This document shows, in pieces, positions 17,171 to 24,003 of a stretch of DNA of 64,000 nucleotides; within the stretch, counting starts at the first letter, position 1, and every line of letters starts with the position of its first letter. The position numbers were made by a program, and so were the translations under genes. Where the stretch lies: positions 248,001-312,000 of the forward strand of contig CAVZJM010000004.1 in the NCBI GenBank assembly GCA_963775625.1. The letters run 5' to 3'. The notes under the pieces are model-generated. The model did not search any database. It was not told where the DNA came from and saw nothing but the letters and a program-made list of their open reading frames with translations. The stretch comes from JAIBJN01 sp963775625. Its GTDB lineage: Bacteria > Actinomycetota > Thermoleophilia > Gaiellales > Gaiellaceae.

Positions 17171-17425
17171 GCATCGCGGCGGGGGTGATGGCGCTCTACA
17201 CGCTCGGCTTCATACTCGCGACGATCGCAGCCGCGCTGGCGCTCGTTGTCGCCTGGTGGCTCTCGCTGCTGATCGTCTTCGCGCTGCTCGTCGTGGTGAC
17301 CGCTGATCCTGGGCGCTCCTCGCAAGTCGAAGATGATGAAGAAGGGCACGCCACTCGAGCCCGAGCAGGCGATCGAGGAAGCCCAACTGACCAAGCAGGC
17401 GCTGCGGAGCGGGCGTGGCAGCTAA
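17020..17425 (+). pseudogene. Actinobacterial holin-X (phage holin superfamily III), one frameshift
   Basis: GTG at 17020 opens a cytoplasmic amphipathic helix (FRAISQLEKELATLELKQKAQ) followed by two hydrophobic segments (GVMALYTLGFILATIAAALA and VVAWWLSLLIVFALLVV). At about 17305 one extra base breaks the frame. Skipping it continues with ILGAPRKSKMMKKG and the conserved tail EEAQLTKQALRSG to TAA at 17425. Repaired length is about 134 residues, normal for the family. Despite the name these are chromosomal membrane proteins of unknown role, usually beside a DUF3618 gene, as here. The frameshift may be a sequencing error. Confidence 0.75.
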
Positions 17426-17609
17426 AGGCCCGAGCGCCGAGCAGATCCGCGCGCAGATCTCGAGCGAGCGAGAAGGGCTGACGGACGCCTTGGCGGATCT
17501 TCGTGAGGACGTGAACAGCGCCCGCCGGATCCCGATGATCGTCGGCGGCGCGCTCCTCGCCGGCGTCGCGGCGTTCGCGGCCTTCAAGGCAGTTCACGGT
17601 CGCGACTAG
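17415..17609 (+). CDS. DUF3618 protein
   Basis: A 64-residue protein (GTG start) overlapping the last 11 bases of the holin-X frame. It opens AAKGPSAEQIRAQISSEREG, the charged N-terminal helix typical of DUF3618, then LTDALADLREDVNSARRIP and one C-terminal transmembrane helix (IVGGALLAGVAAFAAFKAV). The holin-X/DUF3618 pair is a frequent actinobacterial arrangement linked to the cell envelope, but its function is unknown. Confidence 0.85.
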   Translation: MAAKGPSAEQIRAQISSEREGLTDALADLREDVNSARRIPMIVGGALLAGVAAFAAFKAVHGRD

Positions 17610-17714
17610 ACCTACCCCGAAGGCGGGATGGTCCTAGCTCCGCAGCGGGATCGCGCGCGTCCCGGAGCGGGCCGATGCGAAACGTGCTCACTCCCGATCC
17701 GAAAGGACCCGAGC

Positions 17715-17810
17715 ATGCAGCACCTTCGCGTTGTCTCCCTCCGCATCGGGGTCACGGCCGCCCTCGTGCTCGCCGCGCTTCCGGCCGCCGGCTGGAAGTG
17801 GGGCGGCTAG
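17715..17810 (+). CDS. Small secreted or membrane peptide, 31 residues
   Basis: ATG at 17715 preceded by GAAAGGAC. The 31-residue product is a basic start (MQHLRVVSLRIGV) followed by a hydrophobic core TAALVLAALPAAG and a short tail WKWGG. It resembles a signal peptide with almost no mature part. A strong intrinsic terminator follows within 30 bases, which supports a discrete transcript. No family is recognised. It could be a small membrane protein or only a spurious reading frame. Confidence 0.45.
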   Translation: MQHLRVVSLRIGVTAALVLAALPAAGWKWGG

Positions 17811-17838
17811 CAGCTCTCCCTGAAAGAGCTCCCCACCG

Positions 17839-17872
17839 CTAGCGCCGTCTCGGGAACGGCGCTAGTTTTCTT
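17839..17872 (+). terminator. Rho-independent terminator
   Basis: A perfect ten-base-pair stem CTAGCGCCGT/ACGGCGCTAG with a seven-base loop (CTCGGGA), followed by TTTTCTTTC. It ends the transcript of the small gene at 17715. Its 3' arm overlaps the stop codon of the convergent GGDEF gene, so it sits exactly between the two convergent genes. Confidence 0.9.
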
Positions 17873-19712
17873 TCAGGGCCAGAATCTCGGCGCGCTTGAC
17901 GCTTTTCACGAAGACGGCCACCACCTGCGGGTCGAACTGGGTGCCGGCACAGCGCTCAAGCTCGGCGACGGCGTCCTCGTGCGCGACGTGCTCCTGGTAG
18001 ATCCGGTCACTCGTCATCGCGTCGTAGGCGTCGGCGACGAAGAGGATGCGCGAGCCGAGCGGGATCTCCTCGCCGCCGAGCCCATGCGGGTAGCCGCGGC
18101 CGTCCCAGCGCTCGTGGTGGTGGAGCACCCACGTTGAGACCGGCTCGACGCCGAGGGAACGCAGCATGCGAAACCCGATCTGAGGATGACGGCGGAGCAC
18201 CAGCAGCTCCGCCTCGCTGAGCGGGCCGGGCTTGCGGAGGATCTCCTCCGGGATCGCCAGCTTGCCGAGGTCGTGGAGGCTGCCCGCGAGGCGCACGAGC
18301 TCGACCTCCTCGGCGTCGAGCCCGAGCAGGCCGGCCACGCGGGCGGAGAGCTGCGCGACGACATAGGAGTGCCGGCCGGTGTAGGCGTCGCGGGCGTCGA
18401 CCGCGTGCGCGAGGCTCGCGGCGGCCCTTAGCCGCGCATCTCGGTCCGCCGCGTCGCCGAGGCCGGCGAACTGCGGGAGGTCTCTCAGATCCGGGTGGTA
18501 CGCGCGCACGCGGCTCTTTCCTTGCTCCTTGGCGAGATACATCGCCTGGTCGGCGACGGCGACGATCTCGGACCGGTCGAGGCCGAGCTGCGGATACGTG
18601 ACGACGCCGGCCGAGAAGTGGACCGCGAGCCCCGGCGCCGCCTTGAGGAGGTTGACCCGGCGGATGATCCCGTCGGCGACCGAGAGCGCCTCGCGCTCGT
18701 CGCGCCCGGGGAGGAGGAGGGCGAACTCGTCGCCTCCGATCCTGAACGCCTCACCGTCCTGGCGCAGCCTCCCCGCGACCTGCGAGAGCACGAGGTCGCC
18801 CTTGGGATGGCCGAGCGTGTCGTTCAGCTCCTTGAAGTTGTCGATGTCCAGGATGCAGACGCTGACGGGCAGACCCTTCTCCTCGGCCTCGGTGACTTCG
18901 TGGTCGAGGCGCTCGTGGAAGTGGCGGTGATTGCCGAGGCCGGTGAGGGGGTCGGTGAGCGCGAGGCGCATGGCTGCGAGCTCGCGGAAGACGGAGCGCT
19001 GGTAGAGGGCGATCGCGGCCAGCGGCCCGACGAGCGCCGCCGACAGGAAGGGCGAGCGCTCCCAGAGCACCGCGAGCATCAGCGTCAGAGAGGCCATGAT
19101 CGCGAAGGCCATGAAGGTCGACCCGAGCGCACGGCGGAGCAGCGAGAGGAACGGCTCCCGCGCCCAGCGAGAGACCACCGCGGCGACTAGGGGGATGTTC
19201 ACCGCATAGAAGGCCGTCGAGGCGAGCCCGACCTCGAGGGCGAGCCAGCCGAAGCCCTCGTTCGAGACGGCAGCGCAGACCGCTCCAGAAGCGGCGGCCC
19301 CGAGCGCGTAGACGGAGGTGTTGAAGAGGACGCGCACCGCAGGCTGCCGGCGGATCACCTCCACGAGCAGCTGTGTGACGACACCGACGACGACCGCGGG
19401 CGCCCAGCCGTAGATCGACGCAGTCCCGACGATGAAGACCGTGGCTAGCGACGTGCCGCCGACGGGGACGTTCTCGATCGGAACCGGGAACGCCTCGACG
19501 AACGCGGCGGCGACGAGGAGCGCCATCATCCCCGCGAGGGTCGAGGGCGTCGGCTCGACCGCGGCCAGGGCGGCGAGCGCGAGGATCGTGACGAGCGTGC
19601 CGCCGAAGACGACCGGCGCCACGATCGGCAGGAGCCGGGTCGTCTCCCTGGACACCCGAATCTGCCGCGCGTCCTCGGCGCGGGAGTGGGCGATCGTCTG
19701 CGTGCCGGCCAA
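17862..19712 (-). CDS. Membrane GGDEF/HD-GYP protein, cyclic-di-GMP turnover
   Basis: A 616-residue protein. Residues 28-235 hold six to eight transmembrane helices forming an MASE-like sensor. A GGDEF domain follows with LTDPLTGLGNHRHF and an intact GGDEF at 326-330, so diguanylate cyclase activity is expected. A canonical RxxD inhibitory site is not visible just upstream. The C-terminal HD-GYP domain keeps HD at 480-481 (SLHDLGKLAIP), RRHPQIGFRML, HHHERWDGRGYP and ADAYDAMTSDR, all needed for cyclic-di-GMP hydrolysis. It may therefore both make and degrade the messenger. The start is TTG at 19712. No operon partner. Confidence 0.92.
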   Translation of the reverse strand: MAGTQTIAHSRAEDARQIRVSRETTRLLPIVAPVVFGGTLVTILALAALAAVEPTPSTLAGMMALLVAAAFVEAFPVPIENVPVGGTSLATVFIVGTASIYGWAPAVVVGVVTQLLVEVIRRQPAVRVLFNTSVYALGAAASGAVCAAVSNEGFGWLALEVGLASTAFYAVNIPLVAAVVSRWAREPFLSLLRRALGSTFMAFAIMASLTLMLAVLWERSPFLSAALVGPLAAIALYQRSVFRELAAMRLALTDPLTGLGNHRHFHERLDHEVTEAEEKGLPVSVCILDIDNFKELNDTLGHPKGDLVLSQVAGRLRQDGEAFRIGGDEFALLLPGRDEREALSVADGIIRRVNLLKAAPGLAVHFSAGVVTYPQLGLDRSEIVAVADQAMYLAKEQGKSRVRAYHPDLRDLPQFAGLGDAADRDARLRAAASLAHAVDARDAYTGRHSYVVAQLSARVAGLLGLDAEEVELVRLAGSLHDLGKLAIPEEILRKPGPLSEAELLVLRRHPQIGFRMLRSLGVEPVSTWVLHHHERWDGRGYPHGLGGEEIPLGSRILFVADAYDAMTSDRIYQEHVAHEDAVAELERCAGTQFDPQVVAVFVKSVKRAEILALKEN

Positions 19713-19844
19713 TAGCGCCCCTTTTCTCGCCGGCCCAGGGTCGAGCCGGTCCGGTGGCGCCGCAGAACTGCCTTCTCCACTTCGATTAAGCCAGGGTTTC
19801 TCCTCGTGTCAAAGACGCTCGCGCTAGGCTGCGGCGGTGTCCGA

Positions 19845-20249
19845 ATGCTTTTCCACCGGGGCCGGCTGCTCGACCACGTTCACCTGCGCGTCAGCGACCT
19901 CGAGGCGAGCAAGGCCTTCTACGCCGCCGCGCTCGAGGCGGTCGGCCGCTCGATCGGCATGGAGGGACCGGGGTTCTTCGCCTCCGACGAGCTCTTCGTC
20001 TCGGCGGACGGCGAGCCGACCACGGGGCTCCATCTCGCCTTCCAGGCGCCCGACCGGGAGACCGTCCACCGCTTCCACGAAGCCGTTCTCGCGGCCGGGG
20101 GCCGGGACAACGGAGGGCCTGGAGAGCGGAGCTACCACGTCGGCTACTACTCGGCGTACGCGCTCGATCCTGACGGAAACAACGTCGAGGCTGTCTTTCA
20201 CGGACCGACGAGGCGCTCGGCGGCCTCCGTCGAGGTCGCGCCCGCCTAG
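19845..20249 (+). CDS. VOC-family (glyoxalase-like) protein
   Basis: A 134-residue single-domain VOC protein. Metal-ligand positions fit the family: His in LLDHVHLRVSDLEASKAFY, His in TGLHLAFQAPD, and Glu in DPDGNNVEAVFH. Most relatives are uncharacterised lyases or dioxygenase-like enzymes. A TAGGCT box lies at 19825-19830, but the GTG seven bases later is out of frame, so the ATG at 19845 with a short leader is chosen. The gene is divergent from the GGDEF gene. Confidence 0.85.
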   Translation: MLFHRGRLLDHVHLRVSDLEASKAFYAAALEAVGRSIGMEGPGFFASDELFVSADGEPTTGLHLAFQAPDRETVHRFHEAVLAAGGRDNGGPGERSYHVGYYSAYALDPDGNNVEAVFHGPTRRSAASVEVAPA

Positions 20250-20262
20250 CACCGCGTGCTAA

Positions 20263-21234
20263 GACTGCTGGGCCACGCCCAGCGTCAGCGATCCACTCCC
20301 ACCGCCGCTCGCCGAGCAGTTCACGGCGCTCCGGGCGGCGCTCGACGCCACGATTCCGGCGAAGCAGCTCGACCGGAACCTGCTCGTCGGGACGTGGAAC
20401 CTGCGCGCGCTGAGCGACGTCACGGACAAGTGGCGCTCCGAGAAGGGCGACGAGCCCTTGCGCGACGTCTTCGACGTGCGCTGTCTCGCCGAGATCGTCT
20501 CCCGCTTCGACGTCGTCGCCATCCAGGAGGTGCGCGGCAACCTGACCGCTCTGCAGACGCTGCTGGGCGCGCTCGGCCCCAACTGGGGCACGATCATGAC
20601 CGACGTCACGCGCGGGAAGGCGGGGAACAACGAGCGCATGGCCTTCGCCTTCGACCTGCGCCGCGCGCGCCCGTCGGGGCTTGCCGGCGAGCTCGTCGTC
20701 GCCATCGAGACCGCGACGAGCGTCAATGCGAGCGGCCTCGACCGGCAGTTCGCGCGCACGCCCTACGCCGTCAGCTTTGCCGCCGACCGCATCCAGCTGA
20801 CGCTCGTCACGCTGCACGTCCTCTTCGGCGACGAGACCTCCCGCGCCGCCGAGCTGCGGGAGATCGCCGCCTGGCTCGCCCGCTGGGCGAAAGAGGAGCA
20901 GCACTGGAACCAGAACCTGATCGCGCTCGGCGACTTCAACATCGACCGCCGCGGCGACCCCCTCTTCGATGCGTTCACGTCGTCCGGGATCGAGCCGGCG
21001 CCGCAGCTGAACGATGTGCCGCGGACGATCTTCGGCGACCCCGGAGAGAACAAGTTCTACGACCAGATCGCCTGGTTCACCGACGAGAAGCGAGGCCCGA
21101 TGCTGACGCTTCAGCCTTCCTCCGCGGGCAGCTTCGACTTCGTCCCACTCCTCCAGGGCGAGCTCTCGAAGACCACGCTCTCCTGGAAGATCTCCGACCA
21201 CTACCCGCTCTGGGTGGAGTTCTCCTCGCGGTGA
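20263..21234 (+). CDS. Endonuclease/exonuclease/phosphatase-family protein (start unclear)
   Basis: All EEP-fold signatures are present: VGTWNLRAL, VVAIQEVRG (catalytic Glu), LIALGDFNIDRRGD, and terminal SDHYPLWVEF. Cytoplasmic or exported DNase/phosphodiesterase activity is possible. No ATG, GTG or TTG lies in frame between the stop at 20260 and the TTG at 20458, yet starting at 20458 would lose the essential TWN motif. A non-standard start (CTG near 20389) or a frameshift from the GTG at 20256 is likely. Its stop overlaps the next gene (GTGA). Confidence 0.75.
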   Translation, partial: DCWATPSVSDPLPPPLAEQFTALRAALDATIPAKQLDRNLLVGTWNLRALSDVTDKWRSEKGDEPLRDVFDVRCLAEIVSRFDVVAIQEVRGNLTALQTLLGALGPNWGTIMTDVTRGKAGNNERMAFAFDLRRARPSGLAGELVVAIETATSVNASGLDRQFARTPYAVSFAADRIQLTLVTLHVLFGDETSRAAELREIAAWLARWAKEEQHWNQNLIALGDFNIDRRGDPLFDAFTSSGIEPAPQLNDVPRTIFGDPGENKFYDQIAWFTDEKRGPMLTLQPSSAGSFDFVPLLQGELSKTTLSWKISDHYPLWVEFSSR

Positions 21235-21698
21235 GCGCGGCGATAGCGGACGGAGGGAAGTCCCTCAACCGCCTCGCCGCCAGTGCAACGACGCACTGCC
21301 TGACGGGCTGCGCGATCGGGGAGGTGCTCGGCTTCGTCATCGGGACGGCGCTCGGCTGGGGCGACCTGACGACGATCGCGCTCGCGGTCGTGCTCGCCTT
21401 CTTCTTCGGCTACCTGCTGACGAGCCTGCCGCTTCTGCGCTCGGGCCTCGCGCTGAGCCAGGTCGTCCCGATCGCGCTGGCCGCCGACACGATCTCGATC
21501 GCGATCATGGAGATCGTCGACAACGGCGTGTTGCTGCTCTACCCAGGCGCCATGGAGGCGGGGCTGAGCGACGCGCTCTTCTGGTGGAGCCTCGCCTTCG
21601 CGCTGGCCGTCGCGTGGGTGGTGACGTTCCCGGTGAACCGCTGGCTCATCTCCCGTGGCCGCGGCCACGCCGTCATGCACGAACACCACGCGCACTGA
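21231..21698 (+). CDS. DUF4396-type membrane protein
   Basis: A 155-residue protein with four hydrophobic segments: ATTHCLTGCAIGEVLGFVIG, TIALAVVLAFFFGYLLTSL, VPIALAADTISIAIMEIVDN and FWWSLAFALAVAWVVTF. HCxxGC, ADTxSIxxMEIVDN and FPVNRWLISRGRGHA match DUF4396 proteins, which have no assigned function. A His-rich tail (HEHHAH) suggests metal contact. The GTG start overlaps the stop of the EEP gene by four bases (GTGA), suggesting co-expression. Confidence 0.85.
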   Translation: MSAAIADGGKSLNRLAASATTHCLTGCAIGEVLGFVIGTALGWGDLTTIALAVVLAFFFGYLLTSLPLLRSGLALSQVVPIALAADTISIAIMEIVDNGVLLLYPGAMEAGLSDALFWWSLAFALAVAWVVTFPVNRWLISRGRGHAVMHEHHAH

Positions 21699-21787
21699 CG
21701 CGGCGGACCTTACGAATCGCTCATACCCGGTCCCTACGGTGCCCCGGAGCCGTGCCCGTCCGGTCACCGAGAGAGGAGCCGCCGTCC

Positions 21788-22561
21788 ATGCATTTGCGTC
21801 ACGTGCTGCCCGTACTCGTGCTCGTCCTGCTCGCCCTGCCCGCATCGGCGGGCGCACGGCTTGCCGAAGGTGCCGGCAACGCCGGGGAAAGCGCCGCCCG
21901 TTCGGAGGCTGCATCCTCGGCATCCGCATCGAGGCTTGCACCGGGAAGGGTGATCCGGACGCGCAGGAGCTGGGAGTGCACAGGCCGGCTCCGCCGGTAC
22001 GGCCGACTGCCGATCAAGGTCGTCTCGAACATGCGGAACCCCGGCGACGGAGACGCAATCCGCTTGATCGGCTGCCGGGGCGACGGAGACCGGAGCACGG
22101 TCGACCTGATCCTGGACGTGAACGGGAACGGCCGCGGTCGCGGCACCGCCTTCGACGCGGTCCGAATCGGCTACGACACCCGCGGCCTGGTCGTCACGGG
22201 CGACGTCGAGTGCGGTAGGAGGCACACGAATCCCGCCATCCACCAGGACATCGTCCAGGCGCTGTCCGGCAGGAACGTCGTCTTTCGGAACTTCACCTCC
22301 GGTAAGCGGAGGACCGGCCGCTGGACGTGCTGGGGCGCCGGCGGGGGGTGGTACGTCACCTGGGCGAACGGGAGGATTCCCCGGAATCTGATCTGCAACC
22401 ACTGCCGGCTGGTGACCTACAACCAGAACCTGCGCATCGACCAGTCGATCCACTCGGGGGCCAAGCACTCGTTCTTCGGCTACCACCGCTCGTACGGCAT
22501 CTTCATCGGCCCGCAGGCGCGGCGACCGGTGAACAAGCACAACCGCGTGAGGCGCTACTAG
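21788..22561 (+). CDS. Secreted protein, possible right-handed beta-helix fold
   Basis: A 257-residue protein with a signal peptide (VLPVLVLVLLALPASAGA, cleavage probably after AGA). The mature part is Cys-containing (WECTG, LIGCRG, DVECG, WTCWG, CNHC) and has beta-strand-rich turns such as DAIRLIGCRGDGD and HQDIVQALSGRNVVFRNFTS that resemble rungs of a parallel beta-helix. No catalytic motif is recognised. It may be an extracellular polysaccharide-binding or polysaccharide-lyase-like protein; this is tentative. Confidence 0.6.
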   Translation: MHLRHVLPVLVLVLLALPASAGARLAEGAGNAGESAARSEAASSASASRLAPGRVIRTRRSWECTGRLRRYGRLPIKVVSNMRNPGDGDAIRLIGCRGDGDRSTVDLILDVNGNGRGRGTAFDAVRIGYDTRGLVVTGDVECGRRHTNPAIHQDIVQALSGRNVVFRNFTSGKRRTGRWTCWGAGGGWYVTWANGRIPRNLICNHCRLVTYNQNLRIDQSIHSGAKHSFFGYHRSYGIFIGPQARRPVNKHNRVRRY

Positions 22562-22833
22562 GCGCGACCAGAGAGGGAGGGTCGCCACCCATTGCCGCCA
22601 CAGCGAGTTGGCGGTGAGCTCTGCTCCCCGTCCTCCTCAGCGGGAACGCGGGGGGACTGGGATGTCAGCTGGGCGCAGATCGCGCGGACGCGCCCGGCGC
22701 CGATCTCACGATGGCGAGGAACGGCCGTGGCGCGGGTGCCGTCGGCGCTTCGCCACTTCGTGTGCTTGCCGCCTTCCGCCACCTTGCGGGCCCCGTGGGC
22801 CGTGAGGTGCCGCTCGAGCTCGCGGCGCGTCAC
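22558..22833 (-). CDS. hicA: HicA-type toxin, predicted mRNA interferase
   Basis: A 91-residue protein starting MTRRELERHLTAHGARKVAEGGKHTKW. The catalytic His lies in GGKHTKW, followed by the strand ATAVPRHREIGAGRVRAI, as in HicA double-stranded-RNA-binding toxins. Most HicA proteins have about 60-80 residues; this one has a poorly conserved 25-residue tail. It follows the antitoxin gene with a four-base overlap (ATGA), the antitoxin-first hicBA order. The toxin is expected to cleave mRNA when HicB is lost. Confidence 0.88.
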   Translation of the reverse strand: MTRRELERHLTAHGARKVAEGGKHTKWRSADGTRATAVPRHREIGAGRVRAICAQLTSQSPRVPAEEDGEQSSPPTRCGGNGWRPSLSGRA

Positions 22834-23030
22834 GGAGTGATGGTCAGCTCGAGCGGCTCGCTGCTGCCGACATCCGCGTCGTCGTCCGGCGCGAGCATGA
22901 CGCGGAGAGCGTCGATGGCATTCTCACGCGCCTCGTCGCGCGTCCGGCCCTGGCTGATCGCGCCGGGTACCTGGACGACGCGCGCGACGATCCACCCGTT
23001 CTCGTCGGGCTCGTCGTACGTGATCGTCAA
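22830..23030 (-). CDS. hicB: HicB-type antitoxin
   Basis: A 66-residue protein with the partial RNase H-like HicB fold: YDEPDENGWIVARVVQVPGA, then SQGRTRDEARENAIDALRVML. No DNA-binding domain is attached, so autoregulation would need the HicAB complex or another factor. The start is taken as TTG at 23030; an in-frame TGA lies just upstream and no ATG is available. It is translationally coupled to hicA. Confidence 0.85.
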   Translation of the reverse strand: MTITYDEPDENGWIVARVVQVPGAISQGRTRDEARENAIDALRVMLAPDDDADVGSSEPLELTITP

Positions 23031-23101
23031 CCCGTAGCGTGTCGCTCATCGAGCACACCGTAGCCTGGGCGCCGAGGGGGCGCTAGGGGCCATTTCCGGC
23101 T

Positions 23102-23344
23102 CTACATTGGTGAAACGGCCTGCGGGGTCGCGCCAGCGCCCTCGTGACCGCGCGCGTAGACGAGCTCACCCCGATCACGCAGGCGCAGGTACTCCGAGGG
23201 CCTCATCAGGACTTCCACGGCGCAGGATGAGCCCCTGCACTCACAAAGAAAGGCTCCATCCTCCGCCGCAAAGCCCCACAGCACGTTGTAGATACGGTCA
23301 TTGACCATCCGAGGGGCGCTCTGCTTGCGGCTGTCGATCTCCAC
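23102..23344 (-). CDS. Small conserved-type hypothetical protein
   Basis: An 80-residue protein (GTG start with GGGAGAG upstream). The core reads VNDRIYNVLWGFAAEDGAFLCECRGSSC then PSEYLRLRDRGELVYARGHE. The CEC...C cluster followed by a tyrosine-rich helix recurs in small actinobacterial proteins of unknown function, possibly a zinc-bound module. It stands alone between hicBA and another small Cys-rich gene. Confidence 0.6.
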   Translation of the reverse strand: MEIDSRKQSAPRMVNDRIYNVLWGFAAEDGAFLCECRGSSCAVEVLMRPSEYLRLRDRGELVYARGHEGAGATPQAVSPM

Positions 23345-23424
23345 GACCTCTCCCTTCCTGCCCTCCAGGCCAGATTGGCCGTGTGGAGGGTCAAAGAGGT
23401 CGGCGAGCGTTCGGTAATAGCGCT

Positions 23425-23655
23425 CTAAGGGTTCTTGGGTCGATCGTAGCTATTCCGAGGCCAATGCGCCCCTGCGCTCGTCCCGGCTTCGATGGCCGCC
23501 CGGAGCTGCGCCCGGTCGGTGGTGGGGATGCGGAACCTGATCGCGGCGCAGGCGGTGCAGAGGGCTTGGCCCGACGAGAGGATCACCGTGACCACGGAGT
23601 TCTGGCACTCCTCACAGAGCTGATCTTCGAGGGGTTCGGGCGCATAGCTCACCAC
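23425..23655 (-). CDS. Small Cys-rich (zinc-ribbon-like) hypothetical protein
   Basis: A 76-residue protein from a GTG start. It contains CEECQNSVVTVI and ALCTACAAIRFRIP, two CxxC knuckles spaced about 17 residues apart as in zinc ribbons, then a helix DRAQLRAAIEAG. The function is unknown. The unusual overlap with the small frame at 23612-23797 means one of the two starts is probably wrong. Confidence 0.5.
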   Translation of the reverse strand: MVSYAPEPLEDQLCEECQNSVVTVILSSGQALCTACAAIRFRIPTTDRAQLRAAIEAGTSAGAHWPRNSYDRPKNP

Positions 23656-23797
23656 ACCTCGAGTGTACGTCCTCCTTCCAGTGCTCCCAAGCTTCGGCGA
23701 ATTCCTTGAGGCGCCACTCGAGCAGTCTCTCGTCCTTGAGGATCTGGCTGGGCACAGTCACGAAGCGCTGGTGGAGGCCACTATCGCGTTTGCCCAC
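23612..23797 (-). CDS. Possible small hypothetical protein
   Basis: A 61-residue reading frame (GTG start) with a natural-looking composition: SGLHQRFVTVPSQILKDERL then LKEFAEAWEHWKEDVHS, an amphipathic helix. It overlaps the start of the Cys-rich gene at 23655 by 44 bases in another frame. It may be the true N-terminal part of that gene before a frameshift, or a separate short protein. No family recognised. Confidence 0.3.
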   Translation of the reverse strand: MGKRDSGLHQRFVTVPSQILKDERLLEWRLKEFAEAWEHWKEDVHSRCGELCARTPRRSAL

Positions 23798-24003
23798 CCT
23801 ACGTCCTCTCGGCGCCGTGCGATCACGAGGAGGACACGCTTGCCGTCCTCGGGCGGCCGAGGCAGGGCTCGCCCGTGACCACCAGCGGCAGAGGCGGCTT
23901 CAGCCCCGAGGCGGTCGCCGGGGGCGACGCGTAAGATGCCCCGGCGGCACCGGCGGCGCGGGGCTCCTCGCGACCTCTTTATCTGAATGGGGGCGGGCTA
24001 CGA

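Noticed and set aside
16752..17609. Prophage signalled by the holin genes
   Set aside because: Holin-X/DUF3618 pairs are chromosomal in actinobacteria, and no capsid, tail, terminase or integrase genes are present.
18495..19190. A 231-residue plus-strand reading frame inside the GGDEF gene
   Set aside because: It is the reverse complement of a gene with intact GGDEF and HD-GYP motifs; its composition is typical of a shadow frame.
22327..22840. Plus-strand frames over hicA
   Set aside because: They lack motifs and overlap the HicA/HicB pair, which has clear family signatures and coupling.
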